The notes beneath the pieces were generated by a model. That model saw only the letters and a program-made list of their open reading frames with translations, made no database searches and was not told the DNA's origin. A program made the translations under genes and the position numbers. This document shows, one piece after another, positions 36,201-46,773 of a DNA stretch of 64,000 bases. Source of the DNA: Enoplolaimus lenunculus (Eukaryota > Nematoda > Enoplea > Enoplida > Thoracostomopsidae); NCBI GenBank assembly GCA_030248215.1, contig JASANG010004040.1:62001-126000 (forward strand). Direction: 5' to 3'. Each line of letters starts with the position of its first letter. Within the stretch, counting starts at the first letter, position 1.

Positions 36201-38507
36201 TGTAAGTGAATGGAAACCCTTATATGCCCATTGTGAAAGTTTTTTAGCCCTCATTGCACTTGTTACTAGTGTGGGATATAGGAAAGGATTTTTCACCTGA
36301 CCCGCGCTTTACCCAAACAAGTTTTTTTAGCTGCGGGTTTACCCCCTCTAAAAAGATCTGCCCACGACCCACCTTTAACCAGTGCCTGAAATTAAACCAG
36401 TAATTTAAAGATTGTTGTTGATTTGCACTTTAATAAAGCTTTGCGTTATAGTTCTAATGAATTTTACACTTGCAACCTTATAGAGACAACAGAATTTCAA
36501 ACCCAACTACATAAAGCACAGAAATTTTGTTTTTTCAACGCTCACTGACTAGTTTAGTGAACAGCGTATGTTTTGCACTTAACTTTTATGGGATTGGCGC
36601 AGTTAAAAACTGTCAATTTAGTTCCCGCATGATACAAGTTTACCCGACCCGCGTTTACTCGCGGGTATTGGCGGGTACCCGAGAGTAATGTCCCAGTCTG
36701 CGGGTTACTGTTACTGGTTTAACGAAGCACCTAATTACCGGACGCTATACAGCACTCGACCATCTGGATAAATTCTGATCATAATGTTTTGCGAATCAAT
36801 TGCATGCTTTGCTGCTTGTAATTCATTTTGAAAAAATGTATCCGGCATCCAAATGCGCAGTGTGGCGTCGTTTGGAGTCAAACTTAAGAAAGGAGGGCTG
36901 TCTTTAGCCGAGTTGGCCAAATATTTTCTGAATGCCAAACGCTGATCAACCCATGATTCACGAAATGAAATTTGGGTCGAATATTCCTGAAATTGCGGAT
37001 AAAACATTAGCTTTCACTGATTTAAAATTATTGTATTTTTCGTTTTTGTATGACAAAAGAATGCTGATGTTATTAGCGTGTAGTACAACTCATTAGATTT
37101 AGTGACAAATGTTACAACTTTCAAACTATCGACTTAAAACATTCCTGTCGGCACTGCCCGTTTGATAGATGTAACTGCCCATATCCGGTTTAGGGGCCTG
37201 CTTAATGGGAGACAGGGGACTGTGGGGCTTAAACACTGAAAAACTTAGGCTTAAGCTTACGTTTAAGCACAAGTTTAAGTTTTAGATTAGTAGACAGGCC
37301 CCACTATGATTAACATAAGCCGATGTAACTTTCAAATCAGCAGAATCACGCCAGCGGGCAAGGTGGGGCCAGGAATGCTCAGCCTCGCCCTGGAACAATA
37401 TCAACGGCTTATACGCCAACGAAAACCCTTGTATGTTCCTGTTGAAAATTTTTAGTCCCCTTTAGCAAGGTGAGCTGGCTACAGGCTAATACAAAATAGT
37501 ACTAAAAGGTTCATCCATAAAACCTAAACGCACACAATATGTGAAATTTTAGTGAACAGAGTTGGGGCTCCGCAATATTCATTGCGGGATGCGATGCGTC
37601 ACTGCACGCCACCAAATAGATTTTGTCTGCATTTGTGTAAGCAACGCATAGCGGCGTGCAGCGTCATCTGACAAAGTAAAGCATTGCGTAACACTAAGTC
37701 TTAAGTGATTTTCAAACAGTTGAGATATTCTTACTAAAAATATTAAACTAAGACAAAAACAATTAAAAATTATTACCATATTCACATGATCTACATTACT
37801 GATTGTTCTCAAATATATATTGGCGATAACAACCACTGGTCCACCGGTATCTGGAATGTTCAGCGCGATGCTATACTTTTGTAGGTGGCTTTGTTGTCCG
37901 TCACCGTCCGGCGCTGCCTATCTCCGTCGGTCACAGTCTGCCACCGCGTGCGGCATCGTACTCGAATTCCTCACGTACGATTCTGTATGGTGACAAACGG
38001 TGGTTTACAGCGTCTGACTATTTCGTGGGTTCACAAATAAACAAAATATACTTTGCGCTGCCAGAAATCAAATATCGAACATTGTTTCATGCTTTTATGC
38101 TGTATTTTCAAAACAGGAAAATTTCAAAACAACAAATTTTGCGTCACTGAAAAGTTTTAGATTTGTTGCAGCGTTGAAAATAAAAGTTTCAAAAGTACAC
38201 TTTGACTTTAGACTAAATTTTGTGTTTAGGTTTAGAGTTCGGCCAAGGCTTATATATAGTTTATAAAATAGGCTTAGAAATACGGTTTTTACGAGCTGTA
38301 AAAGCCACAGGTCATGTTTATCGTTGCGATTACTTACGTTTAACAGGATCATTAGTGCCTCGTGGCCGGATCCGCCAATCATAATCTTTGAACAACTTTT
38401 TGATCAGTTCCAGTTCCATACTTCCGTTTAGGGCACGCTTTGACCGCTCGAGTACATCTGTTTTGTTCTCGACGTCCGGTTGTTTAGGCACCAGTAACGG
38501 CTGCGTG
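30257..38507 (-). CDS. Divergent GluCl-like Cys-loop subunit B with a non-canonical M2
   Basis: Six exons: 38507-38338, 37850-37777, 36986-36739, 35552-35470, 35087-34953 and 30810-30257, summing to about 420 residues with an intact frame. The ligand-binding half is GluCl-like: [60 protein letters not shown], the Cys-loop CPMDLRNFPFDENKC, EWRDNSPVQL and CTSRTNTGTYSC. M1 is VIVSWASFW and M3 keeps AIDIWIGAC. M2 is not canonical: where paralogues A and C have PARV(S/T)[13 protein letters not shown] has IMRIALCVVPLFLVLFQ, losing Pro-Ala, Gly4', Thr6', Thr7' and Leu9'. The M3-M4 loop is short and M4 (FPIVFIFFCVIYF) is in the same exon as M1-M3, unlike A and C. No upstream signal exon was located. 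It could be a modulatory or non-conducting subunit or a gene under relaxed constraint; the open frame and good splice sites argue against a plain pseudogene. Confidence 0.85.
30974..31165. mobile_element. AACTCAGAGTTGA-rich element, probably of the same AT-rich family
   Basis: Dense GACTCAA/TTGAGTT words like the copies at 0.3 and 50.9 kb, but ends are not clear. It lies just upstream of subunit B exon 6. Confidence 0.4.
31734..32047 (+). mobile_element. TACTGTAGTGACCC MITE, copy 2 (internally shortened)
   Basis: TACTGTAGCGACCCG left end, TTCGGGTCACTACAGTG right end, with AAGGTTATACTTAGGAATGT inside. In the subunit B intron that also holds the piggyBac copy. Confidence 0.65.
32050..33259. 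other. Intron of subunit B, left of piggyBac
   Basis: AT-rich, no coding frame I believe. Some TCAATT/GAGTTGA words like the AT-rich MITEs near 32.2-32.5 kb. Confidence 0.4.
33264..34907 (-). mobile_element. piggyBac-family DNA transposon, internally deleted
   Basis: 1,644 bp flanked by TTAA on both sides (33260-33263 and 34908-34911). Ends are CCCTCAACGGCCCGGCA and CCCTCAATGGCCCGACA (reverse-complemented right end). The perfect 16-bp palindrome GTCTACATATGTAGAC occurs once near the left end (33307-33322) and twice near the right end (34698-34713, 34875-34890), asymmetric like the subterminal sites of piggyBac elements. It sits in the intron of subunit B between exons 5 and 6, 45 bp from the exon 5 donor. 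Confidence 0.9.
33458..34605 (-). pseudogene. piggyBac transposase, middle deleted
   Basis: The N-terminal 275 residues run from MSGLHKLSLTEVVRR through an acidic Ser/Asp-rich leader to the domain holding the first catalytic Asp (SLTVDEQLYGYRG, then MPAKPAKYRC). The C-terminal part (HNAFIVMKLNGYQKSRN to a cysteine-rich zinc-binding tail, CQITSC..CSSCGKRVCKDHMN..CNDC) follows almost at once in another frame near 33780. Some 200 or more residues that should carry the second and third catalytic Asp are missing. The element cannot move itself but its ends look intact. Confidence 0.85.
35598..35970. mobile_element. hAT-type MITE with intact 8-bp target duplication
   Basis: Ends CAGGGTGTAACCGGAT and ATCCGTTTACACCCTG, flanked on both sides by ACTGGTAT (35590-35597 and 35971-35978). 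The perfect 8-bp duplication and CAG-type ends mark the hAT superfamily. It is in the subunit B intron between exons 4 and 3. Confidence 0.85.
36290..36730. other. Element-like sequence with ACCCGC/GCGGGT words
   Basis: ACCTGACCCGCGCTTTACCC near the left and TACCCGACCCGCGTTTACTC, GCGGGTTACTGTTACTGG near the right suggest an inverted-repeat element reaching to within about 10 bp of subunit B exon 3. Ends could not be fixed. Confidence 0.35.
37360..37490. mobile_element. Same short family (CTGGCTACAGGC end)
   Basis: GGCAAGGTGGGGCCAGG, GCTCAGCCTCGCCCTGG, TAGTCCCCTTTAGCAAGG and GAGCTGGCTACAGGC. Between subunit B exons 3 and 2. Confidence 0.45.
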
Positions 38508-38519
38508 CTGAAAAATTGC

Positions 38520-39889
38520 TATTTGCATTGTTTTTAAGACTGCAGCCGAACGTTTTGTTAATTAACACCACAATTCAAATATTTGTGTTTTTAGTTTCAA
38601 AATTCCCATTTTGCAAACCACTTTTAGTCTTTAAACGTAGATTTTTAGCCATTTTACATATCCGAGAATAGAAAGAAATGATTCTGGTTTGCTCAAATTG
38701 CAGTTTGTAATATTTCGCGTAAGATATTGTGTTGCCTTACGAAAGGTCTTAAAGTTGTATGTTTGTATGCAAAATATTGCAAAACTTGCAACGCCGCTTA
38801 GATCCGTTACCTTAAGTTTTTAGCAGCTGGAAGGTTAAACAATTTGTGATAAGCTGAGTAGACTATATGCTGAGCTGAGATATATTCTGCTACACACCTC
38901 AAATAATACTAATCACTGTTATCAGGATTGCCAGCGTTATTGTAACCCAATAAAGATAATGAACGTGCATGGGCACATGCAAACGCTTACATTAATACAT
39001 GTATGATGGAAAAAGTTTGTAAAAGTAAGCAAATCAGTTTAACGGTAGTTGGCATAAATACAAAAGTTGGTTTTAATTTTTTCAATTTGTTCAAAAAACT
39101 TCCGGCAAGTTAAAATACCGGAGCCGTAGCTGGATGTCAATTTTTTGCTGCAGCTGAATATCCGGTCGCACTCTGGTATACAACATTCAATCTGTAGTTA
39201 GTTTTAAATTTTAGCTCGGTTTAGAATTGTTATTCCGTGCGTTAACCTTTAATCACGGGTAACCCGGATCACAACTAGACCCTTTTAAAATTTCAAAAGC
39301 CATGGGTAAAAAAGTTCGTGAGTTAGATAGAAAAGCCTGACCCGAAAATAACTTTGGCCACAAATGCAGGGAAGCGAGAAATTGCAGTTACCCCCAGCGT
39401 ACATCGTCGCCGCAAAGCTAAAATGTGTTTCACAATATTAAAAGAAATTCAGCAGAAGTTTGTTTGCCATCGCAAGAAATAAGTATTTCCTCGACTATTA
39501 CTAGCTTGTAGTTGTCGTATTTAATTAAACCATTTTAGTTGCAAGAAATACGTTCGAAAAATTTATTTTTACACTGAATTAACTGCGAATGCGATTATGC
39601 AAAATGGTTTTAGTAATTAGAGCCCGTGTTGGTTTGTTAATTGTAACCAAATTTACCAAAATAGTATTAATACTCATAGATTTTCAGTCGTAACTGATGA
39701 GAAAAAAAGTTACGTAATAAAAGCAATATAAACAAATAGATTTTGAGATAAATTACCTCAAAGATCCAGACACTGCATCAAAAACAGTTAACATTAATAG
39801 TGAAATGTAGTGGTAATACATATTCTCATCTGAAGTCGTATTCAAATTTGTGTGTAACGCCTATTTCCAGTTAGCAACAGGTTTTCAAA
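38520..39889. other. Spacer upstream of subunit B
   Basis: AT-rich, no gene recognised. 39040-39180 (AGTTGGCATAAATA, ACTTCCGGCAAGTTAAAATA, CCGGAGCC) repeats a stretch at about 30150-30240 just downstream of subunit B, a further unnamed repeat. Confidence 0.4.
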
Positions 39890-40258
39890 TACTGTACTGA
39901 CCCGAAAAAGAGGGGAGAGTGATGTTTATTTGGCCTCTCCAGAGGGCACCCCCTGTTATTCTATTACGGATAGTTGTTCATTTTTAACCCACGCTCCGCC
40001 ACCCTTTGCTACTGATGTATATTTGGTTTTGCAACAGTCCGTTGAATTAAACGTGCATTTTTTTGTATCAAAAGCTTGAGCGATGAAACAAGGTTATACT
40101 TAGGAATGTACTTTCAAATCTGAAGTATTCCTGGAGTCGTTTATGCACTACAATACGGATAATTGACATTTATGGACTCTAAACGGACTCCTATTGACTG
40201 AAAATCAAAATAGGGACCACCTCTCATTACCCCTCCCATTATTCGGGTCACTACAGTA
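39890..40258 (+). mobile_element. TACTGTAGTGACCC MITE, copy 3
   Basis: TACTGTACTGACCCGAAAAA left end and ATTCGGGTCACTACAGTA right end; full-length form of about 370 bp in the B-C spacer. Confidence 0.7.
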
Positions 40259-40448
40259 AGCGAAGTACGGCTTTTTGTGGATCTTGAGTTCTGCTAATAA
40301 AAGTAGAACCGATTAAACGTGAAAAATGTACAGAATTTTAAAGCTAGCTCTGGTTCAAAGTACATACCACAAAGCTATGATAAGGGCTACAACCATTTCA
40401 AGACATAGGCGCATTATTTAGTTCAGTGAAAGTATTCTCAGATGTATT

Positions 40449-40661
40449 GGACAATGTAAAGAACAGGGGCGGAACAGTATTATAAGCATATTCCTAAGCC
40501 TAAGCCTAAGCCTTCGCCTAAGCATAAGCCTAAGCGTAAGAATAAGCATATTCCTAAACCAAAGCCTACGCCTAATCCAAGTAAAAAAATTAGTCTAAAG
40601 CTTAAGCTTACTCTTCTCTAGGGCCATAGAAAAATGTTTCGCATCTGATCTTCACATGGGC
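40449..40661 (+). mobile_element. TTAGGC-carrying MITE, family alpha, best copy
   Basis: Ends GGACAATGTAAAGAACAGGG and CTGATCTTCACATGGG, with two hexamer blocks, each preceded by AGCATATTCCTAA, then AAAAAAATTAGTCTAAAGC. It is in the spacer between subunits B and C. Confidence 0.75.
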
Positions 40662-41299
40662 CGATGTATTTAACACCCAGTGTCAGTTACAATAGTACAG
40701 TCTTGTAACTTTCAAACCAGCGAGTTCAGTCGCAGTTGTTTTATGAAACCAAGATTTATATTTATATAAAAACATAAAAATTTGGTTCATAAAGTACAAA
40801 CGTTCCTTGATCGTATAATTGAATATTTAAATTTCATTACAATAAAAACGATACCAGTTAAAGTGTTCTTTGAAAGCTGAGTTGTGTCGGCTTTACAAAA
40901 GTATGTACTGGAGTTCTTGATACCAACTCAATACTTAAATCATCTGTATCAGAGTAAAAAACACATCCAAATTTTGCAATATCTGGAACTTGCATTTTTA
41001 ACAATAACAATCCTATTATTTTTTACAATCTATTTAGCTTGTAATCCCTTGCGCAATTGCAAAAATGATTGCAAAATGCAATGACAACTATGTAAACTAG
41101 CAGTTACTCTATTTTGCTTATACTTATATGTTTCTCGTTGTGTTTTTAGATCAGAAATTAATAGTCAATTCAACTCATAACCCCCTTTCAAACATGAATT
41201 GAAGCCATTTAAACTCAAGTCTATTTACAACTTCGAAATCGATCCCAAGAACGCTGAATTGAAATACTCGTATCATCACCGCTCAGCTACTGCCGATGA

Positions 41300-41693
41300 C
41301 TGGGTGGAACCGGATATCCGTTTCCGATAAAAGTCTTGTATCCGTTTCTGTTTTCGTTTCCAATATAGAAATGCCGGAAATTCACTTATAGTTTTACGTT
41401 CAAAATAAGTTGTGAATTACGTAAATTTCTTTCAATTTTTTATTACAGATGTACTGCACTTGTCTAAAACGAAACAAAAATTACGATATTCATCTATAAT
41501 CTTAAACATTTCGGTGCATCCGCCATTTTTTAAAAATTTTAGAAAGCCCGGTTAACATTTGCACATCTCAATTGTGTTGACAGAAATATAAAACGTATTT
41601 GAAATTATATACTTCAATATCCGTTTTCCGTTTCCGTTATTTCCATCACTATCCGGTTCCGTTTCCGTTATTTTTAGCATCCATATACACCCT
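41300..41693. mobile_element. hAT-type MITE, same family
   Basis: GGGTGGAACCGGATATCCG to CATCCATATACACCC; shares the TTCCGTTTCCGTTAT and AGAAAGCCCGGT blocks with the 35.6-kb copy. Target duplication not clear. Confidence 0.65.
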
Positions 41694-41899
41694 TGCTGGC
41701 TGAGGATACTGTATGCAGGAACGAAAAAAGTTTCGAGCTTGTAATTTATCTAAACGACTATGACAAACCCACAGTATGTAGAAGCCAAAAAAGCTTCAGC
41801 CTCCATGACATTATTCTTCAAGTTACCTGGTGTACGCATGATATTGTGGAAGTTGCATTAGATTTCATGTTCCGGGTTCAGAACTATTTTGCCCCATTG

Positions 41900-43020
41900 A
41901 GCTTATGTACATTTTAAAAACAAATTTAAGCGTAAAATTGTTTGTATTTCACTCTCGTTCATGACACTCTACATTCACGATTGATTGGTTCAAAATAAAA
42001 CAAACCATAAAATTTGAAAATTTGTCCAAATTAACAAATAACTAGAAACCAGTTAAAATGTTTGGTTTTGTCCGATATTACAAAAACAATTAGTCAGAAG
42101 TGTCATTTCGCTTTAATAAAAGTTGTATTTGCATTTTTAGTGTCAATTTCCTGTCAAAAAATTACTGAAAAGTGTGTTTTAGTACGATAGTAGAAATATA
42201 ATTAATACGTCTTAAATTTAATTTGGTAAACGTTTTGATTTGTTTACATCATATGACCAATTTGTATCAATAACAGCAATCGAAGCGTATTTAAGAACCA
42301 TTCTCACGTGCAAGTGTTCGCCGCAAGAACTCACAGTTGTTAATTTGTAACTACAAGTTTTTCAATGTAAACCTTGCAGCTGTAACTTGCACGTAAATAT
42401 TGCAGCTGTGAGTTGTTGCTGCAAAAACTTGCACGTGTGAATGGGGTTTGAGAGTGTTCTTGAGAAATGAATTCGGAATTATTTGTTATCATGCTTTGGT
42501 TGATATTCGTTCATCTATTTAACGCTTGTTTCTAAGTAGACAACGTACGTACTGTTCGTTTTACTTGTATCTAAACTTTGTGCAGCTAATTTGATACTGT
42601 ATCATGTTTTTAGTGGCCAGCCCCGGCCTATCGCACTTGAGATTTCCGGTTACTACATTGCCATCTTGACTACAATACCGCTCAGATTCGTGCGTAATAG
42701 CTTGTATACCAAGCACGCGTCTAGTGAGCTTGAATAACCATAGAAGTAGCACTGGGTTTTGGCGTTAGTAATTAACGGATTTCTTGAATTAGCAGCAGAA
42801 ACGCCTACAGTTCAAGATTCTAGATAACCAACACTCGTTTGTTAGCACAATTGACTATGAAACCTTCTACACGAGTATAAGTGTAAATGATTACGATTTA
42901 AGTGTTAGTGATTGCGATTTAGGAACTCAAGAATCTCTACTTCGAAATTTTTACAGAACGTAAGCCTACTTTTCAAAATCCTTGCTACGCCATGACCGCA
43001 GTCTATAAAAATTGAAAACA
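41900..43020. other. Intergenic stretch, nothing recognised
   Basis: AT-rich DNA. CTTGCACGTG/CACGTGCAAG-like words at 42300-42450 form weak inverted repeats. No coding frame or named element. Confidence 0.35.
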
Positions 43021-43025
43021 ATTAA

Positions 43026-43288
43026 CCCCTTCTCACATTGAGTTGCCTATAGGCAACTCAGCGCAGTGTATATACGTTAAATAATATATATCGCGCCGTG
43101 TTGAACAATTGCAACACGTATACATAGTACTAAATCACCACAAGACGTGAGAGTCCCCTCGCGCTCGAGCGTCAAGCTCCTATAGCTGAGTGGTAATGGT
43201 ATACGCCTCCCACTCCAGTCACTGGAGTTCGAATCCTAGCATAAAAGTAGGTCTCAGGGAAAATAGAAAATATTCATGTGCGAAAGGG
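43026..43288 (+). mobile_element. TTAA-target MITE with a tRNA-like core, copy 3
   Basis: Flanked by TTAA on both sides (43022-43025, 43289-43292), with B-box GAGTTCGAATCC. Same boundaries as the 1.2-kb copy, so the TTAA flanks and the ends are properties of the family. Confidence 0.75.
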
Positions 43289-43655
43289 TTAAGGTTAAAA
43301 TAAATACGTATCTACATCTTATTACAATATCAAACCTGCGTATTTCGTCTCAAGGCGCATGCACAAGGTTCGAACCTAAGCCATAGTGCCATCCTTACGC
43401 GTCCATTGAAATTGGTAACAGTTGTATTTTTCCACGTGAAATATTTCACAACCTAACTTTCCGCTTAGGATTTTGGTTTCGATTTTAAATTCGGGTTTGC
43501 AAGTTTGGTTTATGGTTAAAACAAGCAATTGTACAAGATTTCAATGGTTAGAAACAAGCAGAAGCTACACGTCAATCGATGTTAGTTGCAACATTTGAAA
43601 ATTATGCTAATGTTAGCGCACGCACTATAACAAAAGCTCGTTCTTGACACTGTAT

Positions 43656-43828
43656 AACGACAATTTGTCGCCTAACAACTTGTAATCCAAAATTTCATCA
43701 ACTCCAATTTGTCGCTCAACATTACGCTTAGACCTAGGCTTACTATCACGCTTAGGATTATGCTTAGATTTATGTGTAGGCTTTAGAACACTGTTGGGCA
43801 ACAGGTCGTCGGGCAACGAATTACCGTA
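43656..43828 (-). mobile_element. TTAGGC-carrying MITE, family gamma
   Basis: AACGACAATTTGTCGCC, ACAACTTGTAATCCAAAATT, CTTAGGATTATGCTTAG units, CAGGTCGTCGGGCAACG. Confidence 0.6.
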
Positions 43829-43900
43829 GATTCTTCACTCAGATATCTGAAAAGATACCGCAACAAAACGTGAACGTTTTTAACGCGTGTTACATTTACA

Positions 43901-44321
43901 TACTGTAGTGACCCGAATAAGAGAGGGGACTGATATATATTTATTTGGCCTCACCAGAGAAAACCCCCTTGCTATTCGGTTATGGACTGTTATTTATTTT
44001 CAAGCAGCCCTACACCACCCTTCTTTACTGATATATATCCGGTATTGCAGCTATGCGTTGAATTAAACGTTAAGGTTAGACTTTGGAATGTTACTTTCAA
44101 AACTTAAGTGCGCTTTAAAGTTTCGAAGTCAACTTTATTTGGTCCTGGAGACAATTATGCGCTACAATTAGGGATAATTGCCATATATGGACTCTAATTA
44201 GGGTTTAGGGACTCTATCCGCTTGCGGACTCTTTTTAGGGATACAAACTCCTATTGATTGGAACTCCAAATTGGGATCCCGCTCTTATTACTCCCTTCCT
44301 TTTATTCGATTCACTACAGTA
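43901..44321 (+). mobile_element. TACTGTAGTGACCC MITE, copy 4
   Basis: TACTGTAGTGACCCGAATAA left and TTATTCGATTCACTACAGTA right, about 420 bp, no ORF. TA at the termini suggests a Tc1/mariner-type target. Confidence 0.7.
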
Positions 44322-44683
44322 TAGTAATCACTCAATTGAAACCAAAAAATTAAATGTTTACGCGAGGTTTTTGATAACGCAAAATATTCATTGCACTTCC
44401 AATAAAACAAATTGCATTCGTTGCTGTGACCCATAAGTTTCAAAGCAAGCCGTTTGCGCTTGGCCAATTGCTGCGATTTTAGTTACTTTAACGCAGGTTA
44501 TGTGATGCTTGTTTACAAAAAAATTTGCAACCGAAGCAACGCAGTAGCGAAACGCAGTTTTAGTACTAAATCTTAATACAAAATTTGACTATCATATTTA
44601 ATTTGGGGTATCACGAGTTGAGTAGCATGCCTTGGATGTTACAAGTTATCTTTTGCAGAGTAGACTTATGCATCTTCCGCAAT

Positions 44684-44862
44684 AACATGCGAACACCAGG
44701 TAACTTTTGAGGGGGTAGTGTCATGGATACTGAAGATTTAGGTGACTATCCTGCATACTGAAGCTTTTTGCCACTAACGAACTGAACGCTTAAGCTTTTT
44801 TGGCATTAATGTCCAACGCATTACCCCGTCAAAAGTTATCTGATGTATGCATGATATTGTGA
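44684..44862. mobile_element. Short inverted-repeat element (ACCAGGTAACTTTTGA)
   Basis: GCGAACACCAGGTAACTTTTG and, inverted, CAAAAGTTATCTGATGTATG. One end recurs at 8056-8090 and 41820-41860 (GTACGCATGATATTGTGGAA). Confidence 0.5.
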
Positions 44863-45107
44863 AAGTTGTATTATCTGGTGTTAATTTCATTCGAAAATTT
44901 CAGTCAGTTTCTATTTCAACCTTTCCCCTTTGACGCGGAGTTGACGAAATTTTTCAATCCCGTACAGAACAGCCACATAGCAAATGTTTGTTTTGTATGA
45001 ATCGGTGAAAACTTACTAACCGGTACCTGGTTACAAGCTTAATATGGTTAACGAAAAGCACAAAGTTCAGACAACTCACGTATCCTGAGAATTAAACCTC
45101 TGTTGTT

Positions 45108-45805
45108 TCAAAATTGAATTTTTTCAAGCTGTTTTTGGCGTCGCTTTTTGCGAATGCACCCTGTGAATGAAAATTCCTGCCGTTTGTTCAGCTGCCAATT
45201 CTCATTTGCTCCCTGATACAGAATGGAAGGTACAAAACACGATTCCGGCCTTGAATTGAAACCAGATCTCTCGCAAGCGTTACTTGAAATCGTATCACAG
45301 ATCACAAACTCGACATACAATAGACATCGATCAGGTTGGTAAAATAACAATTTGACAGCTCACCGATGCCCTCCATTGAGCAATTATTCCCGACGTTGAA
45401 GCCTCACTTTTACGAGTCAATAGTGAGCGATTGTTAGGAGCCAGAATTAGTTTACCCAAATTAGTCTTCACTCTGCCGCCGGCCGCATTTAAATTTTTTT
45501 AAAACCGGATAATTTCAAATGGACTGCGACTAAAATAGACAACGTGAATATAGAAGTATTTTGAGCTTTAAACAGTTGTATCACAGAAGCGACCACGAAG
45601 CGCTACCGTCAGCATCGCAGTATTCATCTTTGACTGTGCATTTATAACCACAACAGTGGGCAAAACCAGATGTCTCTATTAGTAGAACCATGTATATCAC
45701 GAACCATGTTTTGTACATAAACATTAGTGATTTTGACACCGAAGTATGCAACTGGTCTGACGGTCCATGATAAACACCAGAAAAACTAAATAGAAGTATG
45801 TTCAT
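45108..45805 (-). CDS. Possible small secreted cysteine-rich peptide gene
   Basis: The minus strand from 45805 opens with an ATG. A second in-frame ATG starts a good signal-peptide-like segment (MFMYKTWFVIYMVLLIETSG), followed by FAHCCGYKCTVKDEYCDADG. A donor-like G|GTAGCG occurs just after this (about 45604). A second open stretch at 45350-45108 holds more cysteines (NACERSGFNSRPESCF) and ends in a basic tail (CIRKKRRQKQLEK) and a stop. Whether the two join is unproved: I could not settle an acceptor with matching phase. A TATA-like sequence lies just upstream. No family recognised; it might be a short defensin-, toxin- or hormone-like peptide or a chance ORF. Confidence 0.3.
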
Positions 45806-45812
45806 CTTGTAG

Positions 45813-45822
45813 CATATATAAG
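45813..45822 (-). promoter_or_regulatory. TATA-like box upstream of the possible peptide gene
   Basis: Minus strand reads GAGCTTATATATGCT about 20 bp before the first ATG. Its position would place transcription start very near the ATG at 45805, so the second ATG (about 45725) may be the real start. Confidence 0.3.
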
Positions 45823-46773
45823 CTCAAGATTGAGATATTGGTGACGTGCCAGCTCATACTGTCAAACCATGCCAAAGACGCTTGTAAAATGACTTTGCTG
45901 AATTTAAAAAAAAAACTAATGCAGCAACAGTCAAACGATTAATAACCAAAATCAGGGTATACGTCATAAACGAGTTGAAACACTTGAACAATAAGACCTC
46001 CCAGCTAAATGAATCTTAAAACACCACTGTCGGCTTAAAAAACATTATGGACCATATTTGTACATTCACGTTTACTTGCCGTTATATATATCGAGGGTGT
46101 AGCGTTAAAATCAATAAACTTTTTTTTGGTGGTAAACTGAATACAACACTTTTTTCGGTAATTTAGTAAGAACTTCCGCGATATGTTCATTGTTGAGCTG
46201 TAATTTGTGATACCAGACTCGCTGTTGCGCAGTACTTACCAACTATTTCGTATGTACGAGATTGATGCGCAACTGGGTAAACTTATATTGAACGCCGTGT
46301 TATACACCGTTTAATCGACACAATTTAACGGCAAAGATCAAACGTCAAACATATGACGTGAGTGATACAACGCTTAAGCTCATGATAAATCCCCAATACT
46401 TTCAAGGAACCGCCATATTTTTTGTTTGACAGCGTATAAATGCTCATAAATTTGCTGCTAACTGGCATTTGGTGTTGTCGAAACCATTTTCATCGTGGCA
46501 AAATAGCATTTTGCTACGCCCAATCTCACCGTGGAATAGACAGAAATGTGCTAAAAACTCAAGCAGAAAGCTTGAGACACGTGGAAAGCTTATGACACAG
46601 ACATTGAGGATTTGTTCGGTAAAATGTTCAATTGCTGTTGTAAGCGTTTGTTGTTGAGCTGCGGTTTACGATATGGCTGTTTCGCCTTTGCTAAATGCTT
46701 ACAACTGAGTAACGTTACCATGCGTCGTTGTTTAGTGTCCAGCTGGGAAAAGGTACCGCAAACACTGTTTGTA

